The translations under genes were made by a program, and so were the position numbers. From NCBI RefSeq assembly GCF_003111645.1, contig NZ_CP022187.1, forward strand, positions 1,240,001 to 1,304,000: 64,000 bases of DNA, given 5' to 3'. The notes under the pieces were generated by a model. That model searched no databases, was not told the DNA's origin, and was given only the letters and a program-made list of their open reading frames with translations. This DNA comes from Parazoarcus communis (GTDB taxonomy: Bacteria; Pseudomonadota; Gammaproteobacteria; Burkholderiales; Rhodocyclaceae). Shown piece by piece: positions 45,793 through 55,196 of this stretch (within the stretch, counting starts at the first letter, position 1; each line of letters begins with the position of its first letter).

Positions 45793-46812
45793 ATGAAAGC
45801 CATCGCCTATCAGAACGCCCACCCGATCACCGATGAAAACGGCCTGCAGGATGTCGTCCTGCCCGAACCCGTTGCCACCGGTCGCGATCTGCTGGTCGAG
45901 GTCAAGGCCATTTCGGTCAATCCGGTGGATACCAAGGTCCGGGCCAACGCCAGCGCAGAGGCCGGTGGATGGAAAGTGCTGGGCTGGGATGCCACCGGGG
46001 TTGTGCGTGCAGCAGGCCCTGACGTAACGCAGTTCAAGGTCGGCGACCGCGTCTGGTACGCCGGCGACATCACCCGTCCGGGCACCAATGCCGAACTCCA
46101 CCTGGTGGACGAGCGCATCGTCGGGCACATGCCCGCATCGCTCGATTTCGCCCAGGCCGCAGCCCTGCCGCTGACCTCGATCACGGCGTGGGAGATGCTT
46201 TTCGACCGTCTGCGCCTGAAGGCCGACACCACGCCGACCAACGAGCGCCTGCTGATCATTGGCGCGTCTGGCGGCGTCGGTTCGATCATGACCCAGCTCG
46301 CCCGTCGTCTTACCGGCGCCACGGTGATCGGCACCGCATCTCGGCCAGAGACCGAGGCCTGGGTGCGCGAACTGGGCGCGCATCACGTCATCAATCACAC
46401 CCGTCCGCTCGCCGAAGAGCTCAGGCGCATCGGCATTGACCAGGTGACCCACGTCGTCAGCCTGACCAAGACCGACCAGCATTTCCCGCACATCGTCGAA
46501 GCCATCGCGCCGCAGGGCAAGTTCGGTCTCATCGACGACCCTGAGCCCATCGACGTCCGCCTGCTCAAGCGCAAGAGCGTGTCGCTGCACTGGGAACTGA
46601 TGTTTACGCGCTCGATGTTCGGCACCGAGGACATGATCGCCCAGCACCGCCTGCTCGACGAAATGGCCCGCCTGGTCGACGCCGGCACGATCCGCAGCAC
46701 GGCCGCCGAACACTTCGGCAGCATCAACGCCGCCAACCTGAAACGGGCACATGCGCTGCTCGAGTCCGGCAAGGCGCGCGGCAAGATCGTGCTCGAAGGC
46801 TTCACCGGCTAA
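45793..46812 (+). CDS. Zinc-type alcohol dehydrogenase family / quinone oxidoreductase (ZADH1-like)
   Basis: The 339-residue medium-chain reductase has LGWDATGVVRAAGPDVTQFKVGDRVWYAGD and the nucleotide-binding stretch LIIGASGGVGSIMTQLARRL (about 153-172). The catalytic-zinc cysteines and GHE motif of true alcohol dehydrogenases are absent, so it is the zinc-free NADPH:quinone/enone reductase type. The divergent LysR gene probably regulates it. Confidence 0.88.
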   Translation: MKAIAYQNAHPITDENGLQDVVLPEPVATGRDLLVEVKAISVNPVDTKVRANASAEAGGWKVLGWDATGVVRAAGPDVTQFKVGDRVWYAGDITRPGTNAELHLVDERIVGHMPASLDFAQAAALPLTSITAWEMLFDRLRLKADTTPTNERLLIIGASGGVGSIMTQLARRLTGATVIGTASRPETEAWVRELGAHHVINHTRPLAEELRRIGIDQVTHVVSLTKTDQHFPHIVEAIAPQGKFGLIDDPEPIDVRLLKRKSVSLHWELMFTRSMFGTEDMIAQHRLLDEMARLVDAGTIRSTAAEHFGSINAANLKRAHALLESGKARGKIVLEGFTG

Positions 46813-46873
46813 ACGATGGCCCGAACGCGGACCTGACCGGCTCGCCGGTTCGACGGGTGCAAAGCATCGATCT

Positions 46874-46887
46874 GGCACTCATCATGC
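46874..46887 (+). promoter_or_regulatory. Candidate sigma-54 promoter
   Basis: TGGCAC-N5-ATGCT has GG at 46874-46875 and GC at 46886-46887, separated by exactly ten bases (the invariant -24/-12 spacing). Only one core base differs from TTGC. A perfect 8-bp hairpin with GCGT loop (46905-46924) lies in the would-be 5' leader of the next gene. Confidence 0.5.
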
Positions 46888-46946
46888 TTTCCGGGTCACG
46901 GGAGGGGTGCAGGCGTCTGCACCCTCGCGACCAAATGGAGCGCATC

Positions 46947-47234
46947 ATGCAGGCACTTGCCAGCCGTACCGACAAGCACGGAAACCCTGTCCAGATCGGC
47001 GATGAGGTTCGCATTCTCAGCATCAGCATGGATTCCGACATCGACGACGATGAACGCGAGATGTTCGAATTCATGCTGGGCGCGATCTGCGAGATCGAAC
47101 GCTTCGACGCGGACGGCCGCGCCTGGGTGTCGATGTGGTGGAGTACCGGCGAGGGCAATGCCACAACCAGTGTCGGACTCGCGACACACGAAATGGAGCG
47201 GGTCACCAGCCACTGCCCCAAACCGTCCGCGTGA
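46947..47234 (+). CDS. Small unknown acidic protein (95 residues)
   Basis: I do not recognise this protein. A GGAG site six bases before the ATG at 46947 fixes the start; an ATG four codons earlier is less well placed. It has a beta-rich start (KHGNPVQIGDEVRILSI), a strongly acidic stretch (DSDIDDDEREMFEFMLGAI) and a Trp-containing segment (RAWVSMWWSTGEG). It has no membrane segment or cysteine cluster. It may be driven by the sigma-54-like promoter upstream, which would tie it to nitrogen or stress control. Confidence 0.6.
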   Translation: MQALASRTDKHGNPVQIGDEVRILSISMDSDIDDDEREMFEFMLGAICEIERFDADGRAWVSMWWSTGEGNATTSVGLATHEMERVTSHCPKPSA

Positions 47235-47274
47235 AGCGGGGCTCAGCCAGCCCGTGCCGCTCCGCCGGGCGGGA

Positions 47275-47964
47275 TCAGACCATGACGCCGAACAGGGCCC
47301 CGACCCCGGCGGTCAGCGCCATGGCGAGCGCGCCCCAGAAACCGACGCGGATGACTGACGTGAGAACCGGCGCCCCGCCCGCATTGGCCGCAAGCGCCCC
47401 GAGCAGGGCAAGGAAAAGAAGCGAACTGCCTGATACCGACCACATCAGCGCCGACACCGGCACCAGCAACACCACGAGCAGCGGCAGCGCCGCCCCGACG
47501 GAGAACGCCGCGGCCGAAGACAGCGCAGCCTGAACCGGCCGCGCCGTGACCGTATCCGAGATGCCGAGTTCGTCACGTGCGTGGGCGCCGAGTGCATCAT
47601 GGGTCATCAGCTGGGCGGCGACCTGCCCGGCAAGCTCGCGATCGAGCCCGCGCCCGACGTAGATGGAGGTCAGCTCCATCAGCTCGTGCTCGGGGTCAGC
47701 GAGGAGCTCCCTGCGCTCGCGCTCAATGTCGGCCCGTTCGGTGTCGGACTGCGAGCTCACCGAAACGTATTCACCTGCGGCCATCGACATCGCCCCGGCG
47801 ACCATGCCGGCCACACCTGCAATCAGGATGCTGGAGGAGGACGCCTCTGCCGCTGCCACGCCAAGGATGAGGCTGGAGGTGGACACGATGCCGTCGTTGG
47901 CGCCAAGCACCGCCGCTCGAAGCCAGCCGATGCGTTGGGTGTGATGCTTCTCTACATGTCGCAT
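47275..47964 (-). CDS. VIT1/CCC1-family membrane transporter
   Basis: The 229-residue protein matches the VIT (vacuolar iron transporter) family. It has GWLRAAVLGANDGIVSTSSLILGV at the start, AGAMSMAAGEYVSVSSQSDTE, and a cytoplasmic acidic helix region (ERRELLADPEHELMEL) that binds metal in relatives. Three C-terminal helices follow. These proteins export Fe2+ or Mn2+. The ATG at 47964 starts MRHVEKHHTQR; a 6-codon upstream GTG extension is less likely. Confidence 0.9.
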   Translation of the reverse strand: MRHVEKHHTQRIGWLRAAVLGANDGIVSTSSLILGVAAAEASSSSILIAGVAGMVAGAMSMAAGEYVSVSSQSDTERADIERERRELLADPEHELMELTSIYVGRGLDRELAGQVAAQLMTHDALGAHARDELGISDTVTARPVQAALSSAAAFSVGAALPLLVVLLVPVSALMWSVSGSSLLFLALLGALAANAGGAPVLTSVIRVGFWGALAMALTAGVGALFGVMV

Positions 47965-48027
47965 GCGGGTCGCTCCACACACGGCATGGACCGCATGCCG
48001 TCAGAAAAAGTGGCGCCAGAAAGCAGA

Positions 48028-48047
48028 ACCGCGCCCTGGGGCGCGGT
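48028..48047 (-). terminator. Hairpin after hom
   Basis: An 8-bp perfect stem (accgcgcc/ggcgcggt, CTGG loop) lies 14 bases past the hom stop. It is followed on the minus strand by TCTGCTTTC and, a little later, CTTTTTCTG. A probable terminator of the alaA-hom transcript. Confidence 0.7.
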
Positions 48048-48060
48048 GCGGAGAGTCAGA

Positions 48061-49368
48061 TCAGAGCGTTTCGAGACGAAGTCGGGTGACCTTGCCTTTG
48101 ACAACATCCAGTGCCTCGATGCGGGCAATGGCGGCGTTGGCGTTCTTCTCCACCGTCTGATGCGTGAGCATGATGATGTCGGTCTGCGACTCGCCCTCGG
48201 CCGGTTCCTTCTGGATCATCGCGTCGATCGAGATGTCGCTGTCGGCCAGAATGCGGGTGATGTCGGCCAGCACGCCCGGCTGATCCTCGACCCGCATGCG
48301 CAGGTAGTAGGAGGTGATGATCTCGTCGATCGGCAGCACCGAAAGGTCCTGCACCTGATCCGGCTGGAAGGCCAGATGCGGTACGCGGTGCTCGGGATCG
48401 GCGGTATGCAGGCGGGTGACATCGACCAGGTCGGCGATCACGGCCGAAGCGGTCGGCTCGGCGCCGGCGCCCTTGCCGTAATACAGGGTGGCGCCAACGG
48501 CATCGCCCTGTACCAGCACGGCGTTCATCGGGCCTTCGACGTTGGCGATCAGACGCTTCTCGGGGATCAGGGTCGGATGCACGCGCAGCTCGACGCCATC
48601 GTCACGCTTCTTGGCAATGCCGAGCAGCTTGATGCGATAGCCGAGTTGTTCGGCGTAGCTGATGTCGATCGACTCGAGCTTGGTGATGCCCTCGATGTGC
48701 GCCTTGTCGAACTGCATCGGGATACCGAATGCAATGGCGCTCATGATCGTGGCCTTGTGCGCGGCGTCGACGCCTTCGATGTCGAAGGTGGGGTCGGCTT
48801 CGGCGTAGCCCAGCGCCTGCGCTTCCTTGAGCACTTCGGCAAACGGCAGCCCGCGGTCGCGCATCTCGGACAGGATGAAGTTGGTGGTGCCGTTGATGAT
48901 GCCCGCCAGCCACTGGATGCGGTTGGCCGACAGGCCTTCGCGCAGTGCCTTGATGATGGGGATGCCACCGGCCACTGCGGCCTCGAACGCCACCATCACG
49001 CCCTTTTCCTGGGCTGCGGCGAAGATCTCGTTGCCATGCACGGCGAGCAGCGCCTTGTTGGCCGTGACCACATGCTTGCCGTTTTCGATGGCCTTGAGCA
49101 CGAGTTCGCGCGCCACACCATAGCCACCGATCAGCTCGATGACGATGTCGATTTCGGGGTCGGTGACCACGGAGAAGGCGTCGTCGGTCAGCCTGACGTC
49201 GTCACCCGCGACTTCACGCGCGAGAGCGAGGTTCTTGTCCGCCACCGTGGTAATACGAATCGGCCGACCTGCGCGACGGGTAATTTCCTCTTCGTTGCGT
49301 TTGAGGACGGTAAAGGTGCCGCCGCCGACGGTACCGATGCCCAGCAGGCCCACGTTGATCGGTTTCAT
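48061..49368 (-). CDS. hom: Homoserine dehydrogenase
   Basis: Hom reduces aspartate semialdehyde to homoserine, the branch point to threonine and methionine. The 435-residue protein has the NAD(P) site IGTVGGGTFTVL at the start and the KALLAVHGNEIFAAAQEKGV and GIINGTTNFILSEM blocks. The substrate segment is EADPTFDIEGVDAAHK, and a C-terminal ACT domain (about 350-435, YYLRMRVEDQPGVLADI) allows feedback by threonine. It follows alaA by 44 bases on the same strand, so they are probably co-transcribed. Its products feed thrC and metY elsewhere in this window. Confidence 0.95.
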   Translation of the reverse strand: MKPINVGLLGIGTVGGGTFTVLKRNEEEITRRAGRPIRITTVADKNLALAREVAGDDVRLTDDAFSVVTDPEIDIVIELIGGYGVARELVLKAIENGKHVVTANKALLAVHGNEIFAAAQEKGVMVAFEAAVAGGIPIIKALREGLSANRIQWLAGIINGTTNFILSEMRDRGLPFAEVLKEAQALGYAEADPTFDIEGVDAAHKATIMSAIAFGIPMQFDKAHIEGITKLESIDISYAEQLGYRIKLLGIAKKRDDGVELRVHPTLIPEKRLIANVEGPMNAVLVQGDAVGATLYYGKGAGAEPTASAVIADLVDVTRLHTADPEHRVPHLAFQPDQVQDLSVLPIDEIITSYYLRMRVEDQPGVLADITRILADSDISIDAMIQKEPAEGESQTDIIMLTHQTVEKNANAAIARIEALDVVKGKVTRLRLETL

Positions 49369-49412
49369 TCAGTGCTTCCGTGTTGGTCGTTGAAGAATTG
49401 GAACGCCACGGC

Positions 49413-50711
49413 TCAGGTGCCGTGACGTTTGCGATAGTTTTCGAGGAAGCGGGCAATGCGCCCGACTGCGTCGCGCAGGTCGTCTTCATGCGGCAGGAAG
49501 ACGAGGCGGAAGTGGTCCGGTTGCGGCCAGTTGAAGCCGGTGCCCTGCACCAGCAGCACGCGCTCTTCCTCGAGCAGTTCAGCGATGAAGGCCTGATCGT
49601 CGACGATCGGATAGACCTTCGGATCGAGCTTCGGGAACATGTAGAGCGTGGCCTGCGGCTTGACGCAACTCACCCCCGGGATGGCGTTGATCAGCTCCCA
49701 GGCGAGGTCACGCTGACGGCGCATGCGCCCGCCTTCAGCCACGAGGTCGTTGATGCTCTGATAGCCACCGAGCGCAGTCTGGATGGCGTACTGCCCGGGA
49801 ACGTTGGCGCACAGTCGCATCGAGGCCAGCATGTTGAGGCCTTCGATGTAGTCCTGAGCATGACGCTTGTCGCCACACACCACCATCCAGCCGGCGCGAT
49901 AGCCGCAGGAGCGGTAGTTCTTCGACAGTCCGTTGAAGATGATGGTGAGCACGTCTTCGGACAGCGCAGCCAGCGAAGTGTGTTCGATGCCGTCGTACAG
50001 CACCTTGTCGTACACCTCGTCCGAGTACAGGATCAGGTCGTGTTCGCGTGCGAGCGCGACGATCTGCTTCAGCACCGAATCGGGATACACCGCGCCGGTC
50101 GGGTTGTTCGGGTTGATGACCACGATCGCCCGCGTATTGGGGGTGATCCGGGCGCGCATGTCTTCGATGTCGGGCAGCCAGCCTGCAGCCTCGTCGCACA
50201 TGTAGTGCACCGGCTTGCCGCCGGACAGACTCACCGCAGCGGTCCACAGCGGGTAATCGGGGGCCGGCACCAGCACCTCGTCACCGGCGTTGAGCAGTGC
50301 ATTCATCGCCATGACGATGAGCTCGGAGACGCCGTTGCCGATGTAGATATCCTCGATCCCGACATTCTTGATGTTCTTCTGCTGCGTGTAGTGCATCACT
50401 GCCTTGCGCGCGGCGAAGATGCCCTTCGAATCCGAATAGCCTGCCGAATTGGGCAGGTTGCGGATCATGTCCATCTGGATTTCTTCGGGCGAATCGAAGC
50501 CGAACGCGGCCAGATTGCCGATGTTCAGCTTGATGATCTTGAGTCCTTCGTCTTCCATCTGCTTGGCGCGAACGAGCACCGGCCCGCGGATGTCGTAACA
50601 GACGTCGGCGAGCTTGGCAGACTTGCGAATCGGACGCGCGGCGGCGGCCTCGGCCCGGAGCACAGGTTCCGTGGGTGCCGTTGCCAGATTCAAAGTCGTT
50701 GCCGCTTTCAT
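49413..50711 (-). CDS. alaA: Alanine-synthesising aminotransferase AlaA-type
   Basis: The 432-residue PLP enzyme of fold type I has the PLP lysine in FNGLSKNYRSCGYRAGWMV (about residue 265). It also has VINPNNPTGAVYP, LYSDEVYDKVLYDG and a C-terminal FRLVFLPHEDDLRDAV. It is the AlaA-type glutamate-pyruvate aminotransferase commonly found just upstream of hom in betaproteobacteria. The start at 50711 includes a 25-residue variable N-terminus; a later start is possible. Confidence 0.88.
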   Translation of the reverse strand: MKAATTLNLATAPTEPVLRAEAAAARPIRKSAKLADVCYDIRGPVLVRAKQMEDEGLKIIKLNIGNLAAFGFDSPEEIQMDMIRNLPNSAGYSDSKGIFAARKAVMHYTQQKNIKNVGIEDIYIGNGVSELIVMAMNALLNAGDEVLVPAPDYPLWTAAVSLSGGKPVHYMCDEAAGWLPDIEDMRARITPNTRAIVVINPNNPTGAVYPDSVLKQIVALAREHDLILYSDEVYDKVLYDGIEHTSLAALSEDVLTIIFNGLSKNYRSCGYRAGWMVVCGDKRHAQDYIEGLNMLASMRLCANVPGQYAIQTALGGYQSINDLVAEGGRMRRQRDLAWELINAIPGVSCVKPQATLYMFPKLDPKVYPIVDDQAFIAELLEEERVLLVQGTGFNWPQPDHFRLVFLPHEDDLRDAVGRIARFLENYRKRHGT

Positions 50712-50871
50712 GTCCTTCGTCCTTTATGTCTGCCCCCGGAATACCGCGGAGCGCCGGTTCGCCACCTGTGACAGGAAAGTCCTGCTCGCGCAAATGGAGA
50801 AAAGGTTGCTATCTTAGCCCCGCCGCCCCGGCGCGGCAATTTGCCCCGACCTACTTCTCGAATGTAAAGCC

Positions 50872-51252
50872 ATGAAGCTACATCAAGACCAGCCTGACAG
50901 CATCAACACCGTGACCGGCTACGGTGCAGACCATGTCCTGATCAACAAGGTCCGCCACGATGGCAACCTGATCCTCACCGCCGAGCGCATCGTCGCCGAC
51001 TGGGCGCCGGGCGGCTTTGCCGGACTCAGTGCCGACGATCTCGCTCAGGTGTGCTCGGTGGACGTGGAAATCGTGCTCATCGGAACCGGCGCCCGCCAGC
51101 GCTTCCCGTCGCCCGCCCTGCTGCGCCCGCTCATCGACGCCCGGATTGGCTTCGAAATCATGGATTTGCCCGCTGCTTGCCGCACCTACAACGTACTCGT
51201 CGGCGAGGGGCGCTCGGTGGCTGCCGCCCTGCTCTTCGACCCTGCACAGTAA
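50872..51252 (+). CDS. Mth938-like domain protein (DUF498)
   Basis: The 126-residue protein matches the Mth938-like/DUF498 fold, related to the mitochondrial complex I assembly factor NDUFAF3. It has VTGYGADHVLINKVRHDGNLIL, DVEIVLIGTGARQRFPSPALL and GFEIMDLPAACRTYNVLVGEGR. Its bacterial role is not established. Bcp and PhoH genes follow in the same direction, about 90 bases away. Confidence 0.85.
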   Translation: MKLHQDQPDSINTVTGYGADHVLINKVRHDGNLILTAERIVADWAPGGFAGLSADDLAQVCSVDVEIVLIGTGARQRFPSPALLRPLIDARIGFEIMDLPAACRTYNVLVGEGRSVAAALLFDPAQ

Positions 51253-51341
51253 GCCGGCGGCAACGCCCAGTCATCTTGCGGTAATTGTCATGAATACCCT
51301 CTGTCCGGTACGCTGCGCCAACACCCACGACAGGAGACGCA

Positions 51342-51797
51342 ATGACAGCAATCCCCCCCGCCGATTTCAGTCTTCCCGCCACCAGTGGCCAGACTGTGAG
51401 CTTGTCGGCTTTGCGCGGAAAGAAAGTCGTGCTGTACTTTTATCCCAAGGACAACACGCCCGGCTGCACCAACGAAACGCGGGACTTCGGCGCGCTGCAC
51501 GCAGCGTTTGCGGCGGCCGGTTGTGAAGTGTTCGGCATTTCCCGCGACAGCCTGAAGTCGCACGAAAACTTCAAGGCCAAGCTCGAACTGCCGTTCGAGC
51601 TGATCTCGGACGCCGACGAAACCGCCTGCACCATCTTCGACGTGATCAAGATGAAAAACATGTACGGGAAGCAGGTGCGCGGCATTCAGCGCAGCACCTT
51701 CGTGCTCTCCACCGACGGCTCGGTGGCACGCGAGTGGCGCGGGGTCAAGGTACCCGGCCATGCAGAGGAAGTCCTCGCTTTTGTCCAGTCGCTCTGA
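51342..51797 (+). CDS. bcp: Thioredoxin-dependent thiol peroxidase (Bcp/PrxQ)
   Basis: The 151-residue peroxiredoxin reduces hydroperoxides in the cytoplasm. It has FYPKDNTPGCTNETRDF with the peroxidatic Cys (about 44) and the GVQRSTFVLS-like strand RGIQRSTFVLSTDG. The resolving Cys five residues after the peroxidatic one in E. coli Bcp is absent; another Cys (AAGCEVFGIS, about 63) might serve instead. A perfect AGGAG site precedes the ATG. Confidence 0.92.
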   Translation: MTAIPPADFSLPATSGQTVSLSALRGKKVVLYFYPKDNTPGCTNETRDFGALHAAFAAAGCEVFGISRDSLKSHENFKAKLELPFELISDADETACTIFDVIKMKNMYGKQVRGIQRSTFVLSTDGSVAREWRGVKVPGHAEEVLAFVQSL

Positions 51798-51819
51798 TCC
51801 CGCCCAAAGGTCCTCGAAA

Positions 51820-53247
51820 ATGCCAGCTGCCACTACCAAGAAGACGACCCGCCGCCGCGCCGCGCCGAAGACCAAACTCTTCGTCCTCGACACCAACGTG
51901 CTGATGCACGACCCGACCAGCCTCTACCGTTTTGAAGAGCACGACATCTACGTGCCGATCATGACGCTCGAGGAGCTCGACAACAACAAGAAGGGCATGT
52001 CCGAAGTCGCGCGCAACGCCCGCCAGGCCAGTCGCATGATGGACGAGATCGTCACCGCCTCGCCCGACGGCATCGAGGCGGGGATCGAGCTCAAGGGCCC
52101 GTCGCGCGACCTCGCGACCGGCAAGCTCTTCCTGCAGACCGAAGCGATCAATGTCACCCTGCCGGCAGCGCTGCCCACGGCCAAGGGCGACAACCAGATC
52201 CTGGCTGTCGTCATGTTCCTGGCCGAAAAGGAACCTGGCCGTGGCGTGATCCTGGTGTCCAAGGACATCAACATGCGGATCAAGGCCCGCGCGCTCGGCC
52301 TTGAGGCGCAGGACTACTTCAACGACAAGGTGCTCGAGGATACCGATCTCCTCTACACCGGCACGCGCGAACTGCCCGCGGACTTCTGGGAGACCCACGC
52401 CAAGGGCATGGAGTCGTGGAAGAACGACGGCCACACCTACTACCGCCTGCAGGGCCCGCTGACCGCAGACCTGCAGGTCAACGAGTTCCTTTACCAGGAT
52501 GGCGAAACACCGCTCGAAACGCTGGTGAAGGAGCAAAGCGGTCGCGTCGTGGTGCTGGAAACCCTCACCGACTACAGCCACCAGAAGAACAACATCTGGG
52601 GGATTACCTCGCGCAACCGTGAGCAGAATTTCGCCCTCAACCTGCTGATGAACCCCGAGATCGATTTCGTCACCCTGCTCGGCCAGGCCGGCACGGGCAA
52701 GACGCTGCTGACGCTGGCAGCAGGTCTGACCCAGGTGCTCGAGACCAAGCGTTATTCCGAGATCATCATGACCCGGGTCACCGTGCCGGTGGGCGAGGAC
52801 ATCGGCTTTCTGCCCGGCACCGAGGAAGAGAAGATGGCGCCGTGGATGGGCGCGCTCGAGGACAACCTCGACGTGCTCAACGGAACGACGGGCGAAGGTG
52901 GCGACTGGGGTCGCGCCGCAACACGCGACCTGATCCGCAGCCGGATCAAGATCAAGAGCCTGAACTTCATGCGCGGGCGCACCTTCATCAACAAGTTCCT
53001 GATCATCGACGAAGCGCAGAACCTGACGCCCAAGCAGATGAAGACCCTGATCACCCGCGCCGGCCCCGGCACCAAGGTGGTCTGCCTGGGCAACGTCGCC
53101 CAGATCGACACGCCCTACCTCACCGAAGGCTCGTCCGGCCTCACGTTTGCGGTCGATCGTTTCAAGGGCTGGCTGCATTCGGGCCACATCACCCTGCAGC
53201 GCGGCGAACGCTCCCGCCTCGCCGACCACGCGGCAGAAGTGCTCTAA
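51820..53247 (+). CDS. PhoH-family protein with N-terminal PIN domain
   Basis: The 475-residue protein joins a PIN nuclease domain (about 18-150; KLFVLDTNVLMHDP, PIMTLEELDNNKKG) to a PhoH ATPase (about 265-470). Walker A is LGQAGTGKTLLTLAAGL (about 286-302), Walker B is FLIIDEAQNLTPKQMKTLITRAG, and GNVAQIDTPYLTEGSSGL follows. PIN-PhoH proteins couple an ATP-driven helicase to RNA cleavage. The ATG at 51820 lies 22 bases after bcp; a 20-codon upstream extension was rejected. Confidence 0.9.
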   Translation: MPAATTKKTTRRRAAPKTKLFVLDTNVLMHDPTSLYRFEEHDIYVPIMTLEELDNNKKGMSEVARNARQASRMMDEIVTASPDGIEAGIELKGPSRDLATGKLFLQTEAINVTLPAALPTAKGDNQILAVVMFLAEKEPGRGVILVSKDINMRIKARALGLEAQDYFNDKVLEDTDLLYTGTRELPADFWETHAKGMESWKNDGHTYYRLQGPLTADLQVNEFLYQDGETPLETLVKEQSGRVVVLETLTDYSHQKNNIWGITSRNREQNFALNLLMNPEIDFVTLLGQAGTGKTLLTLAAGLTQVLETKRYSEIIMTRVTVPVGEDIGFLPGTEEEKMAPWMGALEDNLDVLNGTTGEGGDWGRAATRDLIRSRIKIKSLNFMRGRTFINKFLIIDEAQNLTPKQMKTLITRAGPGTKVVCLGNVAQIDTPYLTEGSSGLTFAVDRFKGWLHSGHITLQRGERSRLADHAAEVL

Positions 53248-53267
53248 GTCAGCCCGAAAGGCACAAC

Positions 53268-53318
53268 CCGGGGTCACCCGGGCCGGGCGCGAAGGCGCTC
53301 AGGCCCGGGTGACCCCGG
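53268..53318 (+). terminator. Long perfect hairpin after phoH
   Basis: A 17-bp perfect inverted repeat (arms 53268-53284 and 53302-53318) encloses a second small GCGC-gaag-GCGC hairpin. There is only a weak T-run (ttccgtctt). It is probably the terminator of the bcp-phoH transcript; the following 190 bases hold nothing recognisable. Confidence 0.65.
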
Positions 53319-53505
53319 TTCCGTCTTGCGTCCTTGCTACGCACACGGACACTCATCGACAGCGCCCTTGCGGGATGCTGCCCCGACGAAAATTCAAGTA
53401 TTGCCGGCATCACGCCGTTAATCAGACAGTCCCGCCCGACAACTGCTGCCCGGACCCGGCCGGGCATGGGTTGCCGGGCCCTCCGCCAATACGGAAGCGC
53501 GCCCC

Positions 53506-55095
53506 ATGAGCACTACGAACACCAGAGCAGCGGGGAAGGAATCCTTTCTCGATCCGCGACGCCCCATCGTCACCAAGACCGATCTCAAGGGTGTCATCAC
53601 CTACGCCAATCCGGCCTTCGTCCAGATCAGCGAATACAGCCGCGAAGAGCTCATCGGATCGAACCACAATATCGTTCGTCATCCCGACATGCCCAAGGCT
53701 GCGTTCGCCGACCTCTGGCGAACCATCGCAGCGGGTGCGCCATGGCGCGGAATGGTGAAGAACAGGACCAAGTCCGGGGGCTTCTACTGGGTGGACGCCT
53801 ACATCACCCCAGTAACCGATGACGGCCGGCACGTCGGCTACATGTCGGTACGCAGCGCACCCAGTCAGCAGGCACGAAGCGAAGCGGAAGCCCTCTACCG
53901 TGCAGTCAGTGAAGGCCGCCAGACACTGCAGCCGACCGCAATCGGCGCTGGCGTGTCGCTCGGCGCAACAAGTGCTGTCGGCCTCGCGCTGATCCTTGCA
54001 CTGGCCGCCGCTCAGGCCTTCGTGGACGGCTGGGCGGCGTTTGCGCTGCTGGGCGCTCAGGCGGTACTCGCTCTCGCGCTGTGGATGTCGATCAAGACAG
54101 CCGTGGTCACACCGCTGAAGAACATGCTCGGCCTGTTCCGCCAGATTGCCGAAGGCAATCTCAAGGCCGAGGTCGCCGACGCCGGCTGCCGCGAAGTCCG
54201 TGATCTGCGCACGGCCCTGCGTTCGATGCAGGTGAGCCTGCGCGCCCTGATAGGCGATGTGGTTGCATCCGCCAGCGACACTTCAGCGGAAGCAAGCGTG
54301 CTCCATCGGGGCGCCAACAAACTGCATCAGGGCTCGTCCGATCAGGCGGATCAGGTCTCGTCCTCTGCGGCTGCCATGGAGCAGCTTGCGGTATCCGTAG
54401 GCGAAATCGCCAGTGCAACCGAAGACAGCGCCAGACAGGCCGGTCAGGCGCTGAAGATCACACAGGACGGGCAACGCAACATGTCGCTCGCAGCCGAGAA
54501 CACGCGCCTGGTGGTGTCCGCCGTCGAGGAGAACCAGCGCATGATGGCGGCGCTGGGGGCGTCGGTGAAGAAGATCGGGGCGGTTGCCGAGGCCATCAGC
54601 GGCATTGCCAAGCGCACCAACCTGCTCGCACTCAATGCGGCGATCGAGGCCGCCCGTGCAGGCGAGCAGGGCCGCGGCTTTGCGGTGGTGGCGGGCGAAG
54701 TCACCGAACTGGCCGGTCAAACCCAGCGCAGCACCGAAGACATTGCCCGCCTGGTGACCGAGATCGCGGAGCGTGAGTCCAGCGTCACTGAGAGCATGGC
54801 CGGCCTTCAGTCCGGCGTGAGTCGCAGCGTCGAGGCGATTCAGACGCTTGCCGGCGAACTCGAGCAGATCTCGATTGCCAACACCGCCGTGTCATCGAAT
54901 GCCGAGGACGTGAAGCACATGCTGTCGCAACAGCAACAGGCGTCGACCGACGTCGCCGGCATCATGGAGCGCATGAGCGGAATCACCGAGCGCAATCTCG
55001 GCACGGTGGCCGACGTCGAAGCGGCTGCGGCAGGCCTGGAAGATACCGCACGCGAGCTCAAACTGCTGGTGGCGCACTTCGAACAGCGGATCTGA
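53506..55095 (+). CDS. Aer-like methyl-accepting chemotaxis protein (PAS sensor)
   Basis: The 529-residue protein has an N-terminal Aer-type PAS domain (about 18-120; [55 protein letters not shown]). Two membrane helices follow (about 150-200) and a cytoplasmic MCP signalling domain. The signalling tip is [34 protein letters not shown], which contacts CheA/CheW. Aer PAS domains bind FAD and sense redox state for aerotaxis; FAD binding here is inferred by similarity. Confidence 0.9.
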   Translation: MSTTNTRAAGKESFLDPRRPIVTKTDLKGVITYANPAFVQISEYSREELIGSNHNIVRHPDMPKAAFADLWRTIAAGAPWRGMVKNRTKSGGFYWVDAYITPVTDDGRHVGYMSVRSAPSQQARSEAEALYRAVSEGRQTLQPTAIGAGVSLGATSAVGLALILALAAAQAFVDGWAAFALLGAQAVLALALWMSIKTAVVTPLKNMLGLFRQIAEGNLKAEVADAGCREVRDLRTALRSMQVSLRALIGDVVASASDTSAEASVLHRGANKLHQGSSDQADQVSSSAAAMEQLAVSVGEIASATEDSARQAGQALKITQDGQRNMSLAAENTRLVVSAVEENQRMMAALGASVKKIGAVAEAISGIAKRTNLLALNAAIEAARAGEQGRGFAVVAGEVTELAGQTQRSTEDIARLVTEIAERESSVTESMAGLQSGVSRSVEAIQTLAGELEQISIANTAVSSNAEDVKHMLSQQQQASTDVAGIMERMSGITERNLGTVADVEAAAAGLEDTARELKLLVAHFEQRI

Positions 55096-55162
55096 GGCGC
55101 TCGCAATCCGCTCAGGCACCCGGGCTTGTCGCAGATCAGTCCCGGGGTGCCGGGTCAAAGCC

Positions 55163-55168
55163 TATAAT
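55163..55168 (+). promoter_or_regulatory. Perfect TATAAT -10 hexamer upstream of the DUF294 gene
   Basis: TATAAT lies 29 bases before the ATG at 55197. No clear -35 is seen at the expected distance. The placement would give a short leader. Confidence 0.4.
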
Positions 55169-55196
55169 CCGGCGATTGACATCTGATTCACAGGCC

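Noticed and set aside
47581-49425. 614-residue frame antisense to hom and the VIT gene
   Set aside because: It spans two real genes in opposite orientation and has no recognisable domain.
51745-53277. 510-residue frame antisense to phoH
   Set aside because: Shadow of the PIN-PhoH protein, whose Walker motifs are intact on the other strand.
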